A stretch of DNA of 64,000 nucleotides from the NCBI GenBank assembly GCA_963747515.1, contig CAVVFN010000002.1, forward strand, positions 248,001 through 312,000, written 5' to 3'. The DNA is from Mariniphaga sp963747515 (GTDB taxonomy: Bacteria; Bacteroidota; Bacteroidia; Bacteroidales; Prolixibacteraceae). A model generated the notes under the pieces. It had not been told where the DNA came from and did no database searches. It saw only the letters and a list, made by a program, of their open reading frames with translations. A program made the translations under genes and the position numbers. Positions 26,520 through 35,611 of this stretch are shown here, in pieces; position 1 is the stretch's first letter; every line of letters starts with the position of its first letter.

Positions 26520-27440
26520 ATGAAAAACAAAACATTTAGTGAAATCTTAAAGTGCATTCATTGTAATGCTCCTCAATTAACTTTCATAAATGAAGGTAAC
26601 GGGCTTTTTTGCGAAAATTGTTCTCATAAATATGTTGTTACCAATAAAGTACCGGTAATTCTGCCGGACAATAAAAACATACCAGAAACTCAGACAGAAA
26701 TCCATCAAAAACTGAATTCCTCTTTTAGTTATATCGATCATTATCAAAAAGATGCCTATGCATCAGATTACTTTGCAGAACGTGACATGGGAACAGAACA
26801 CAGTGATAAAAGAGTAAGGGAAACTATCGCTACAAAAATTAAGGGAAGAAAAGGAATCATTCTTGATGTTGGATGCGGGAAAGCCTGGGCAGCAGAATTA
26901 TTTTGTCCGCTGGGATATGAAGTGATTTCCATGGATGTTTCGCTTTTAAATACTTCAAAGGCTCTTGAAATTTATCCTTTCGAAAACCACCATGCTGTTG
27001 TTGCCGATGCTTTTTTTCTGCCCTTTCAAGAAAATTCATTCGAATTTGTAATTGCCTCCGAAATAATAGAACATGTATATGACCCAGCCACTTTTGTTAA
27101 AAACCTTTTCAACGTTTTAAAACCTGGAGGAAAATTAATAGTTACTACTCCATATAAAGAAAAAATTAAGTATTCACTCTGTATTCATTGTAATAAACCA
27201 ACACCAATTCATGCACATCTTCATTCATTTGATGAAAATTCCTTAAAATCACTTTACATGGATAAAAATTTAAGAAGATTTGAGTATCATACTTTTATTA
27301 ACAAAATAGCTATTCACCTGCGCTTGCATGTTATTTTAAAATACTTAAATTTTAAAATGTGGAAATTATTTGATGGGGCAGTTAATCTTTTATATAATGC
27401 TCCCGCAAGAATTATAGTCAGCTGGGAGAAGAATAAATAA
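26520..27440 (+). CDS. Zinc-ribbon class I SAM-dependent methyltransferase
   Basis: A 306-residue methyltransferase. The N-terminus holds a Trm112-like zinc ribbon (CIHCNAP ... FCENCSHKY, residues about 12-38). The Rossmann methyltransferase core has motif I ILDVGCGKAWAAELF near 117, VISMDVS as the acidic loop and IASEIIEHVYDPATFVKNLFNVLKPGGKLIVTTP. A second CIHCN motif near residue 221 is unusual for the family and may bind metal too. It probably methylates a sugar or lipid carrier in partnership with the upstream flippase. The link is inferred from the 15-nt spacing. Confidence 0.85.
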   Translation: MKNKTFSEILKCIHCNAPQLTFINEGNGLFCENCSHKYVVTNKVPVILPDNKNIPETQTEIHQKLNSSFSYIDHYQKDAYASDYFAERDMGTEHSDKRVRETIATKIKGRKGIILDVGCGKAWAAELFCPLGYEVISMDVSLLNTSKALEIYPFENHHAVVADAFFLPFQENSFEFVIASEIIEHVYDPATFVKNLFNVLKPGGKLIVTTPYKEKIKYSLCIHCNKPTPIHAHLHSFDENSLKSLYMDKNLRRFEYHTFINKIAIHLRLHVILKYLNFKMWKLFDGAVNLLYNAPARIIVSWEKNK

Positions 27441-27784
27441 CAATCTCCAACTGGTTTTATGTGCTGACAAATGGAATTTGAAAAATTAGGGGATTTCAGT
27501 AAGGGTATTGCATTTTTTGGGGACGAGGTTGCTTAGGGAAATCGGGTCAACTGTCTTTCGATCAACCAGATTCTAATTTAGAATACCTTTCGACTACCTT
27601 TATACATATGACAGTTTTAAGTTGATTCTTCCTCTGGAAATTAATTATTTCGCTTGCTTTCAAGCAGCAATTTATTAAAAGGATTAAATTTTTTTATTTA
27701 TATTTAGAAACCTTTAAAGTTAAAATTTGTTAGGTTAATCAAATGTAAAACGAGCATAAAATTTGTTATTCTAAACTGATCAGA
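27441..27784. other. Intergenic upstream of the alternative complex III operon
   Basis: 344 bp without a gene. Two copies of TAAAATTTGTTA-like sequence (about 27721 and 27756) resemble -7 boxes with one extra base between TA and TTTG, so the operon promoter is probably here but cannot be fixed by eye. Confidence 0.4.
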
Positions 27785-28942
27785 ATGGAAAAAACTCGCT
27801 GGTGTGAAGGATTCAGGTATATTCTTCGTCTATATGTATTGTTCATTCCCTTCACTTTTTTCTTCACAACTCCCCTAAAATCTTATTCTGAACAAGAAGT
27901 TGGACTTGGTTCAGGTTTTTCTAAAGATGAAATTAATCGTGGCAGGCGCTTTTTCATGGGACTTTTGCCGTTTGAAAGAACTCATGAATCATGTGTTTCC
28001 TGCCATTATATGGTTGCTCCCGATACTATGAACTGGAATCCTTCGGCGATTGATATAGCATGGAAATTTGCAGCCAGAGATTCCTCTGATTTTTTTAAAG
28101 CTGTGATGCAACCTACAGGTAAATTAATGGAAGCTTCGCATAAAAATTTTCAACTAAGTGGTGAAGATATTAATTACATAAAAATTTACCTTGATAACCT
28201 GGCAACTACCGGTCCGGAACCTGCTAAACCATCCGTTAATCACATTCTGTTATTTTTGTTTCTTGGATTGCTGATTTCATGGGCTTTGCTTGAGTTACTT
28301 ATTTTCAAGAAGGTTCGGATAAAAGCAATTCCGGTTCTTATTCTTGTGGCAGCTTTTGGTTACCAGTTGTTTATGTTGTATGATGCGGCTCAAAGGTTAG
28401 GCAGAAGCCAGGATTATCAACCTGTACAACCCATAAAATTTTCACATCAGGTGCATGTGACAGAAAACCATTTGGATTGTATGTATTGTCATCATACAGT
28501 AACATCATCACTAACTGCCAATATTCCATCAACCGGACTTTGCATGAATTGTCACCTTGTGGTAAGAGAAGGATCTCGTTCAGGAAAGTTTGAAATTAGT
28601 AAAATTGTACAGGCTTATGAAAACGGTAATTCGGTGGAATGGATTCGGATTCATAATCTTCCCGACCACGTCTTCTTTTCTCATGCCCAACATGTGGGTG
28701 TTGGAAAACTTGAATGCATGCAATGCCATGGAGATGTGGAAAATATGCACATTGTAAGGCAGGTAAACGATTTGTCGATGGGATGGTGCCTCGAGTGCCA
28801 TAGAACAACTAAGGTCGATTTTATAGAAAACGATTATTATTCCATATATGAAGCATTTCATGCCGATCTTGAAAAAGGATTGCGAGATTCTATACTTGCT
28901 GTAAATATAGGTGCTAATAATTGTTCAAGTTGTCATTATTAA
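27785..28942 (+). CDS. actA: Alternative complex III multihaem cytochrome c subunit ActA
   Basis: A 385-residue multihaem cytochrome, subunit A of the quinol-oxidising alternative complex III. Six CxxCH sites are visible: CVSCH near residue 72, then after a central membrane helix (about 150-175) CMYCH, CMNCH, CMQCH, CLECH and CSSCH. The C-terminal five form the classical pentahaem module. The N-terminal monohaem part, preceded by a hydrophobic signal (YVLFIPFTFFFTTPL), is an added c-type domain. It is first in the operon and passes electrons towards the monohaem subunit. Confidence 0.92.
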   Translation: MEKTRWCEGFRYILRLYVLFIPFTFFFTTPLKSYSEQEVGLGSGFSKDEINRGRRFFMGLLPFERTHESCVSCHYMVAPDTMNWNPSAIDIAWKFAARDSSDFFKAVMQPTGKLMEASHKNFQLSGEDINYIKIYLDNLATTGPEPAKPSVNHILLFLFLGLLISWALLELLIFKKVRIKAIPVLILVAAFGYQLFMLYDAAQRLGRSQDYQPVQPIKFSHQVHVTENHLDCMYCHHTVTSSLTANIPSTGLCMNCHLVVREGSRSGKFEISKIVQAYENGNSVEWIRIHNLPDHVFFSHAQHVGVGKLECMQCHGDVENMHIVRQVNDLSMGWCLECHRTTKVDFIENDYYSIYEAFHADLEKGLRDSILAVNIGANNCSSCHY

Positions 28943-28982
28943 TCATTTACTATAATAAAATCACGGTTCAAAATAATACCTG

Positions 28983-31919
28983 ATGAGTGAAGATAAAAAA
29001 TACTGGGAGCTCCTCGATGAATTCGAGCCGATAAAAGATGCAAGAATCATTGGGAGTAAAGAAGCAGTTAACAGCAATACATCCCGGAGGAACTTTCTTA
29101 AAGTGCTCGGTCTTGGAGCAACTTCTGCAGCATTGATAGCTTCTTGTAAAAGACCGGTTGAAAAAGCCATTCCCTATTTTATCAAACCCGATGAAATTAC
29201 ACCAGGGAAAGCTGTATATTATGCCAGCTCCTATTTCAATCAAAATGAATTTTGCAACATCTTAGTCAAGGTCCGTGATAACCGTCCGATTAAGCTGGAA
29301 CCAAATCCCAAATCTGTGATTACTCCCCACGGCACTAGCGGACGCGTACAGGCATCGGTAATGGATGTATATAATATTAACCGGTACCGGACACCTGTTA
29401 AGAACAATGAAGTTATTGAATGGGAGGTGGCCGATGCCGAAATTATTTCTCAACTAAAGCAATTATCGGAAGCAGGCAGATCAGTCTTATTAATTACACC
29501 AACTGTAATTAGTCCTTCAACCCGAAAACTAATTGGTGAGTTTTCACAAGCATTTAATGCTGAATGGTATCAGTATGATCCGATTCCTATGGACGGTTAC
29601 AGGGAAGCCAACAGGCGTTCTTTCGGCACCGATGATTTGCCGGAATATCATTTTAAAAATGCTGATTGCATTGTTTCTGTGGGATGTGATTTTCTTGGAA
29701 CCTGGCTATCCCCTGTGGAATTCTCCTCACAGTATGCAAGCCGCAGGACTCTTCATGAAGACAATCCCGGTATGAACAAACACTATCAGATTGAAGCAGG
29801 AATGTCGCTTTCGGGAACGAACGCCGATGTCCGAATTCGTGCCGAAAGGGCCGAATTCGGTAAAATCTTGGTATATATATATAACATGATTGCTGCTCAA
29901 AATGGTAATGTACCAATTGAAGCCACTCTTCCATCTCAGGAAGTTACTGAAAAACTGAACGAAGTAATTGACGACCTGAAGGCTAACAGGGGACGTTCGA
30001 TTGTTGTTTGCGGTGATAACAACCCCGATTACCAGGTTATTGTGAACAGCATTAACCAATTATTGGGAAACATTGGCAGTACCATTCAATTTAATAGAAC
30101 ATATAATCACTTCCGGGGTAGTGAGAACTGGTTGAAATCGTTACTAAATAATAATCTTGGGGCAGTAATTGTATGGGACGTCAACCCGGTTTACAGCCAT
30201 CCCTTGTCCGATAAGATTCGCTCAGCCATCGAAGGTGCACCTTTATCTGTAGCCATAACAGCTCAGCCCGATGAAACTTCAGAACTTTGTAAATATAAAC
30301 TACCGACTCCAGGTTATCTGGAATGCTGGGACGATGCTGAATATAAGAAAGGAATTGTTTCGGTTTTGCAACCCACTCTTCACAAGCTTTTTGATTCACG
30401 ACAGGCACAGGAAATGTTTCTTAATTGGAACGGCAATCCTTTAAGCTGGCAAAATTATATCAGGGAAAACTGGACTTCAGCTTACTTTCCTGAACAAGCT
30501 GATGCTTCGGATGCAACAAACCTTTGGATTGAAACCTTACGAAATGGAGAACTGGTAAATAATATTTCTGCAGAATCAGTTTCCTACAATTCATCTGAAA
30601 CCTCGGGAGCATTGCATATGGCAGCGTTAGGGCCAGATCCTGAAGGGTTCACTATTGAGTTGACAGAAAGCATACACATTGGAACTGGTCATGGTCCCTT
30701 AAATCCTTGGCTTCATGAGGTTCCTGATCCGGTAACGAGGATTGCCTGGGGAAATTATGCCTCTATAGCGCCTTCAGTTGCCCGCCGGTTAAACATTAAA
30801 AACGGGGATGTCATTAAACTGGCAAACCTTCAGATTCCCGCCTTTGTGCAACCCGGACAGGCTGATAAAACCATCAGCATTGCTTTGGGTTATGGCCGGA
30901 CAACAGGAGTTGCAGAAGAAGTTCGAACAGGTGTAAATGGTTATCCTATTTCAAAACTGGTAGATAATCACCGACAGTTTACCGTTTTTAATTCGGACAT
31001 TGAACCTGCCGGACTAAAGGACCCGCTGGCTCTTGTACAAGGACATCAGTCGATGGAAGGGAGGGCAATTGTAAGGGAAACAACTTATGAAGAGTGGAAA
31101 GTTAATCCTGCATCAGGTAATGAAATGCATGAGGAAATTCAAAAGCATCACACATCGTTGTATCCAAAGACTGTTTTTCCCGGACATAAATGGGGTATGG
31201 CTATCGATTTAAGTACTTGTACGGGTTGCAGTGCCTGTGTGCTTGCCTGCAATACGGAAAACAATATTCCGGTGGTTGGTAAAACAGAAGTGGCAAGAAC
31301 TCATGAAATGCATTGGATTCGGATAGACCGCTATTATAAAGGAGATGAAAACAATCCGGAAGTAGTAAGGCAGCCGGTTATGTGCCAGCATTGCGATCAG
31401 GCACCTTGTGAAAATGTATGTCCGGTGTCCGCAACCAACCAGTCGAGTGAAGGAATAAATCAGATGGTCTATAACCGCTGTATAGGAACCCGGTATTGCA
31501 ACAATAACTGCCCATATAAGGTAAGACGATTCAATTGGTTGGATTATACCGGTGCCGATTCAATTCCCAATAACCGCTTCGATCCGGCTAATGTAACTTT
31601 AGATTTAAGCCGCATGCGACACAATCCGGACGTAACGGTTAGGGCAAAAGGAGTAATGGAAAAATGTTCCTTCTGCATTCAGCGCATCCAGGAGAAAAAA
31701 CTGAATGCCAAACTGGAAGGCAGGCCTATGGAAGACGGAGAACTTCAAACAGCATGTCAACAGGCATGTCCTGCAAATGCGATTGTGTTCGGCGATTTAA
31801 ATGATCCGGAAAGTAAAGTTTCAAAGCTGATGAAAAGTCCCAGAAACTATCACCTGCTGGAGGAACTACATACACTTCCTGCTGTAGGATATTTGACGAA
31901 AATTAAAAATAAAAGCTAA
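28983..31919 (+). CDS. actB: Alternative complex III iron-sulfur subunit ActB
   Basis: A 978-residue fusion of a molybdopterin oxidoreductase-like domain with a ferredoxin-type subunit, annotated in Bacteroidota as a TAT-variant-translocated oxidoreductase. A Tat-like motif (SRRNFLKVLGLGATSAAL, about 37-54) precedes the large domain, which in characterised complexes holds no molybdenum. The C-terminal part has cysteine groups for four clusters: CTGCSACVLAC near 745, CQHCDQAPCENVC near 800, CIGTRYCNNNC near 832, CSFC near 895 and CQQAC near 925. It forms the periplasmic electron wire of the complex. Confidence 0.95.
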   Translation: MSEDKKYWELLDEFEPIKDARIIGSKEAVNSNTSRRNFLKVLGLGATSAALIASCKRPVEKAIPYFIKPDEITPGKAVYYASSYFNQNEFCNILVKVRDNRPIKLEPNPKSVITPHGTSGRVQASVMDVYNINRYRTPVKNNEVIEWEVADAEIISQLKQLSEAGRSVLLITPTVISPSTRKLIGEFSQAFNAEWYQYDPIPMDGYREANRRSFGTDDLPEYHFKNADCIVSVGCDFLGTWLSPVEFSSQYASRRTLHEDNPGMNKHYQIEAGMSLSGTNADVRIRAERAEFGKILVYIYNMIAAQNGNVPIEATLPSQEVTEKLNEVIDDLKANRGRSIVVCGDNNPDYQVIVNSINQLLGNIGSTIQFNRTYNHFRGSENWLKSLLNNNLGAVIVWDVNPVYSHPLSDKIRSAIEGAPLSVAITAQPDETSELCKYKLPTPGYLECWDDAEYKKGIVSVLQPTLHKLFDSRQAQEMFLNWNGNPLSWQNYIRENWTSAYFPEQADASDATNLWIETLRNGELVNNISAESVSYNSSETSGALHMAALGPDPEGFTIELTESIHIGTGHGPLNPWLHEVPDPVTRIAWGNYASIAPSVARRLNIKNGDVIKLANLQIPAFVQPGQADKTISIALGYGRTTGVAEEVRTGVNGYPISKLVDNHRQFTVFNSDIEPAGLKDPLALVQGHQSMEGRAIVRETTYEEWKVNPASGNEMHEEIQKHHTSLYPKTVFPGHKWGMAIDLSTCTGCSACVLACNTENNIPVVGKTEVARTHEMHWIRIDRYYKGDENNPEVVRQPVMCQHCDQAPCENVCPVSATNQSSEGINQMVYNRCIGTRYCNNNCPYKVRRFNWLDYTGADSIPNNRFDPANVTLDLSRMRHNPDVTVRAKGVMEKCSFCIQRIQEKKLNAKLEGRPMEDGELQTACQQACPANAIVFGDLNDPESKVSKLMKSPRNYHLLEELHTLPAVGYLTKIKNKS

Positions 31920-31931
31920 AACTAACTGCAA

Positions 31932-33323
31932 ATGATGCATGTTTCACCCGTAAGAGAACCTCTGATTAACGGAGAAAAAAGCTACAGTGACATTACATCC
32001 GATGTAATGGCACCAATTCGTGCCAAACCTGGAAAATTGTGGTACATAGGAATAACTGTTTCTACTTTGCTTATGTTGTTTGGCTTTATCATGATAGGCT
32101 ATACAGTTTGGTTTGGAATAGGCAAATGGGGTGTTAACCGCACTATAGGCTGGGGATGGAGTATAACCAACTTCGTTTGGTGGGTTGGTATCGGTCATGC
32201 AGGAACTTTTATTTCTGCCATTTTGCTTTTATTCCGTCAAAAATGGAGAACCAGCATTAACAGAGCAGCAGAAGCAATGACTATTTTTGCAGTCATGTGT
32301 GCCGGGCTCTTTCCACTCATACACATGGGGCGATTACCGTTAGGGTTCTATATTTTACCCTATCCCAATTCCCGCGATTTATGGGTAAATTTTAATTCAC
32401 CCCTGCTGTGGGATGTATTTGCTATAACAACTTACCTGTTGGTGTCGTTATTGTTCTGGTATATGGGATTAATACCCGATTTAGGTACCATCCGCGATCG
32501 AATGAAATCCCTTTGGAAGAAAAAAGTATATAATTTTCTTAGTTTTGGTTGGAAAGGTTCTGCCCGTCACTGGCACCGGCATGAATCAATGAGCCTTATA
32601 TTGGCTGGATTGGCTGCTCCGCTGGTTCTTTCTGTACATACCATTGTTAGTTTTGATTTTGCCACATCTGTAATTCCCGGCTGGCATACTACTATTTTTC
32701 CTCCTTATTTTGTCTCAGGAGCTATTTTTTCAGGATTTGCCATGGTACTAACTCTGATGATTGTAACCCGTAAAGCCCTGAACCTTGAAGAATATATCAC
32801 AGTGGGACACGTGGAATCAATGAATAAGGTTATAATTGCTACAGGATCAATTGTAGGAATTGCATACATCACCGAACTTTTTATGGCCTGGTACAGCGGA
32901 GTTGAATACGAGCGGTATGCATTTATGAACAGGGCCCTGGGGCCCTATGCCTGGGCATATTGGATTATGATGACCTGTAATGTAATATCTCCACAGCTTT
33001 TGTGGATTAAGAAGCTGAGAAGAAATCTTACATTCACATTTATCTTATCTATTTTTATAAACATCGGGATGTGGTTCGAACGCTTTGTTATTGTAGTAAC
33101 TTCCTTACACCGCGATTACCTTCCTTCCAGTTGGGCCACCTACTCCCCCACATGGGTTGAAGTTTCAATATTCGTGGGTACATTGGGTTTATTTTTTACA
33201 TTGTTTTTCCTTTTTATCAGGGTTTTTCCTGTCATTGCATTATCTGAAGTCAAATCGGTTGCCAAGTCTTCTGCCAAAAAATTTATAGGTAATCCAATAA
33301 AAAATAAAAAACTGGAAAAATAA
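31932..33323 (+). CDS. actC: Alternative complex III membrane subunit ActC (NrfD/PsrC fold)
   Basis: A 463-residue NrfD-like membrane protein with about ten helices. It is one of two homologous quinol-binding, proton-conducting membrane subunits of the complex. Characteristic segments include WVGIGHAGTFISAILLLFRQKWR, FPLIHMGRLPLGFYILPYPNSR and HTIVSFDFATSVIPGWHTTIFPPYFVSGAIFSG. It begins 12 nt after actB, and actD follows after 6 nt, so the genes are tightly coupled. Confidence 0.95.
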   Translation: MMHVSPVREPLINGEKSYSDITSDVMAPIRAKPGKLWYIGITVSTLLMLFGFIMIGYTVWFGIGKWGVNRTIGWGWSITNFVWWVGIGHAGTFISAILLLFRQKWRTSINRAAEAMTIFAVMCAGLFPLIHMGRLPLGFYILPYPNSRDLWVNFNSPLLWDVFAITTYLLVSLLFWYMGLIPDLGTIRDRMKSLWKKKVYNFLSFGWKGSARHWHRHESMSLILAGLAAPLVLSVHTIVSFDFATSVIPGWHTTIFPPYFVSGAIFSGFAMVLTLMIVTRKALNLEEYITVGHVESMNKVIIATGSIVGIAYITELFMAWYSGVEYERYAFMNRALGPYAWAYWIMMTCNVISPQLLWIKKLRRNLTFTFILSIFINIGMWFERFVIVVTSLHRDYLPSSWATYSPTWVEVSIFVGTLGLFFTLFFLFIRVFPVIALSEVKSVAKSSAKKFIGNPIKNKKLEK

Positions 33324-33329
33324 GAAGTT

Positions 33330-33845
33330 ATGAAATCGATTATTTACGGATATTTTACCGATGAACTGGATTTGTTAAATGCAGTGGAAAATCTTCAAAC
33401 CAGAGGCATCAAGATAGAAGATGTACGAACACCTTTTCCTGTTCATGGTCTTGATACTGTATTGAAACTTCCCCGTTCAAGACTACCTAAAGTCGCTTTC
33501 ATTGGTGGAGTCATAGGCGGATCATTGGGTCTTTTTTTTCAGATATGGGTTTTTACCATGGCGTGGCCACTTGTGATTGGTGGTAAACCTTTTCTTTCAT
33601 TACCAGCCTTTATACCGGTTACTTTTGAGCTGACTGTCTTATTTGCCGCATTTGCCATGGTTATTGTATACCTTGTAAGTTCAAATCTGGGCCCCGGCTC
33701 TCTGCCCGATATACTTGATGACGAGGTAACAAACGATCATTTTCAAATAATACTATCCGATAAAGATAATCGTGCTTCTGGTGAAGATCTTTTTGAAGCC
33801 TTGACTTCTACAGGAGCCCTTGGAGTAAAACATATTAAAAAATGA
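33330..33845 (+). CDS. actD: Alternative complex III subunit ActD (DUF3341)
   Basis: A 171-residue DUF3341 protein with two transmembrane helices (about 50-72 and 95-115) and a conserved N-terminal cytoplasmic ferredoxin-like part (YGYFTDELDLLNAVENLQTRGI, DVRTPFPVHGLD). In the known structures it packs against ActC on the cytoplasmic side. Size and position match the family. Confidence 0.94.
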   Translation: MKSIIYGYFTDELDLLNAVENLQTRGIKIEDVRTPFPVHGLDTVLKLPRSRLPKVAFIGGVIGGSLGLFFQIWVFTMAWPLVIGGKPFLSLPAFIPVTFELTVLFAAFAMVIVYLVSSNLGPGSLPDILDDEVTNDHFQIILSDKDNRASGEDLFEALTSTGALGVKHIKK

Positions 33846-33851
33846 TTACTG

Positions 33852-35042
33852 ATGGAAAATAATAAAATACCAGATGCAATCCCGTTAAAGTTTACCAATA
33901 AAATAAGAAAAGTTTTGGGAATTGCTGCAGTGGTTGGTTTACTGGCTTTACTATGGGCTGTTTTTATATCTCAGATTCCTGCTTCACGGATATGGGCAAA
34001 TCTTTGGATGAACGCCATCATGTTCCTTTTTTTAGGATTAGGTGCTCTTTTCTTCTGGACTGTTAATGTTCTGGGAGAATCAACCTGGCAGATTAACATC
34101 CAACGCATCCTGGAATCCATGGCATTAACCATACCTTTTGCCCTTATTCTGTTTGTTATTGCTTTCCCTGGTCTTACGCATATTTTCGAATGGACCCATA
34201 CAGAGCACCTTGATCGGGTTTTACAGGAAAAAACTTCTTATCTTAATATTCCATTTTGGATGGTTCGCCTTATCATATATTTTACTTTCTGGAGCTTTTT
34301 TGCTATTTATCTGCGCAGGGTTTCAGTTAAAAACGATTTCGCCCCACAGCATAATTACCTCAGGCGGGTGAGAAGCACATCAGGATGGTTTATGGTGTTT
34401 TTTGCCATCAGCAGTTCAATGGCTGCATGGGATTGGCTTATGTCGATCGATGGGCATTGGTTCAGCACGCTTTACGGATGGTATATTTTTTCCAGTATGT
34501 TTGTTGCTGCCCTCGCAGTTATTATTATTATATCCATTGCTTTTAAACAATTCAATATATTACCAAACATTAACAGGGAGCACCTCCACGATCTGGGAAA
34601 ATATTTATTTGGGTTCAGTATTTTCTGGGCATATTTGTGGTTAAGCCAGTTTTTGCTTATCTGGTACAGCAATATTCCGGAAGAGACTGTTTATTATGTC
34701 GAGCGGGTTAGCCACTTCAGAATCTTGTTCTACCTAAATTTGGCAATTAATTTTTTATTCCCTTTTCTGGCACTTATGACCAGAACCTCCAAACGTCAGC
34801 CCCTTATTCTTGGATCAGTTGCTTTACTTGTTCTAATGGGCCATTACCTCGATTTATACCTCGCGATAATGCCTGGAGCAGTTGGTCATGAAAATGCCAA
34901 AATCGGCCTGCTGGAAATCGGCCTGCCTTTCTTTTATCTGGCTGCTTTTCTGTCAATCTTTTTTGTTATGTTCAAAAAAGCAAAACCAGTACCTGAAAAT
35001 CATCCATATTTTATTGAAAGCTCAAACTACGAAAATCTTTAG
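33852..35042 (+). CDS. actF: Alternative complex III membrane subunit ActF
   Basis: A 396-residue membrane protein with about ten helices, the second NrfD-like subunit, usually annotated as quinol:cytochrome c oxidoreductase. Landmarks are FLFLGLGALFFWTVNVLGESTW, WMVRLIIYFTFWSFFAIYLRR, SSMAAWDWLMSIDGHWFSTLYGWY and FLLIWYSNIPEETVYY. It lies 6 nt after actD and ends 1 nt before the ATG of the monohaem subunit. In operons I know, the monohaem gene (actE) comes before actF; here the order is reversed. Confidence 0.92.
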   Translation: MENNKIPDAIPLKFTNKIRKVLGIAAVVGLLALLWAVFISQIPASRIWANLWMNAIMFLFLGLGALFFWTVNVLGESTWQINIQRILESMALTIPFALILFVIAFPGLTHIFEWTHTEHLDRVLQEKTSYLNIPFWMVRLIIYFTFWSFFAIYLRRVSVKNDFAPQHNYLRRVRSTSGWFMVFFAISSSMAAWDWLMSIDGHWFSTLYGWYIFSSMFVAALAVIIIISIAFKQFNILPNINREHLHDLGKYLFGFSIFWAYLWLSQFLLIWYSNIPEETVYYVERVSHFRILFYLNLAINFLFPFLALMTRTSKRQPLILGSVALLVLMGHYLDLYLAIMPGAVGHENAKIGLLEIGLPFFYLAAFLSIFFVMFKKAKPVPENHPYFIESSNYENL

Positions 35043-35043
35043 C

Positions 35044-35604
35044 ATGAAATACCTGATTATTATATTTGCTGTTGGTTTACTTATAAGTTCCTGCGACAGA
35101 AACCGGAACCAACCTGGATGGTCTTATTTTCCGGATATGGAACAATCTCAGGCATACGAAACCTGGAGTAAAAACCCTTACCTTCCGGGTGGTAAAACAA
35201 TGGTGGGTCCTGTTGAAGGAACTGTTGCAACTCATGAATATGCTTATCATTTTGTTAAAACTCCCGAGGATGAACTAAAAGCTGCATCACTTGAAAATCC
35301 TTTGGCTGATGAATTTAATGAAGATCATGCACAAATATTATTTAACCGGTTCTGTATCGTTTGCCATGGACCTGAAGGAGACGGGAAAGGTTATTTATAC
35401 ACAAGTGGAAAATACCCTATACAGCCGGCAAATTACCTTAATGAAAGGGCAATGAATAAAACCGATGGCCAACTTTTTCATAATATTCGTGTAGGTTTTG
35501 GTGTGATGGGAGCTCATGGCCCTATGATGACAGTACAGGATTCCTGGCAACTGGTAAATTATATCCGTTATCTTCAAAAACAAAAGACGGAAGAAACCCA
35601 ATAA
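35044..35604 (+). CDS. actE: Alternative complex III monohaem cytochrome c lipoprotein ActE
   Basis: A 186-residue lipoprotein cytochrome. I chose the ATG at 35044, one base after the actF stop, because it starts a lipoprotein signal (KYLIIIFAVGLLISSC) with the lipobox cysteine at residue 17; longer upstream starts would run through actF. One haem site CIVCHGPEGDGKG lies near residue 106 and a methionine-rich GVMGAHGPMM supplies the likely axial ligand. It should carry electrons from the complex to a terminal oxidase. No oxidase genes follow, and the TonB receptor gene converges with a 7-nt gap. Confidence 0.93.
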   Translation: MKYLIIIFAVGLLISSCDRNRNQPGWSYFPDMEQSQAYETWSKNPYLPGGKTMVGPVEGTVATHEYAYHFVKTPEDELKAASLENPLADEFNEDHAQILFNRFCIVCHGPEGDGKGYLYTSGKYPIQPANYLNERAMNKTDGQLFHNIRVGFGVMGAHGPMMTVQDSWQLVNYIRYLQKQKTEETQ

Positions 35605-35611
35605 ATGAGAA

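Noticed and set aside
27720..27765. Promoter of the complex III operon at TAAAATTTG
   Set aside because: Two candidate boxes have one base too many between TA and TTTG and no matching -33 element, so I did not list a promoter.
34882..35043. Longer start for the monohaem cytochrome gene
   Set aside because: It would run through the end of actF in another frame; ATG 35044 starts a lipoprotein signal one base after the actF stop.
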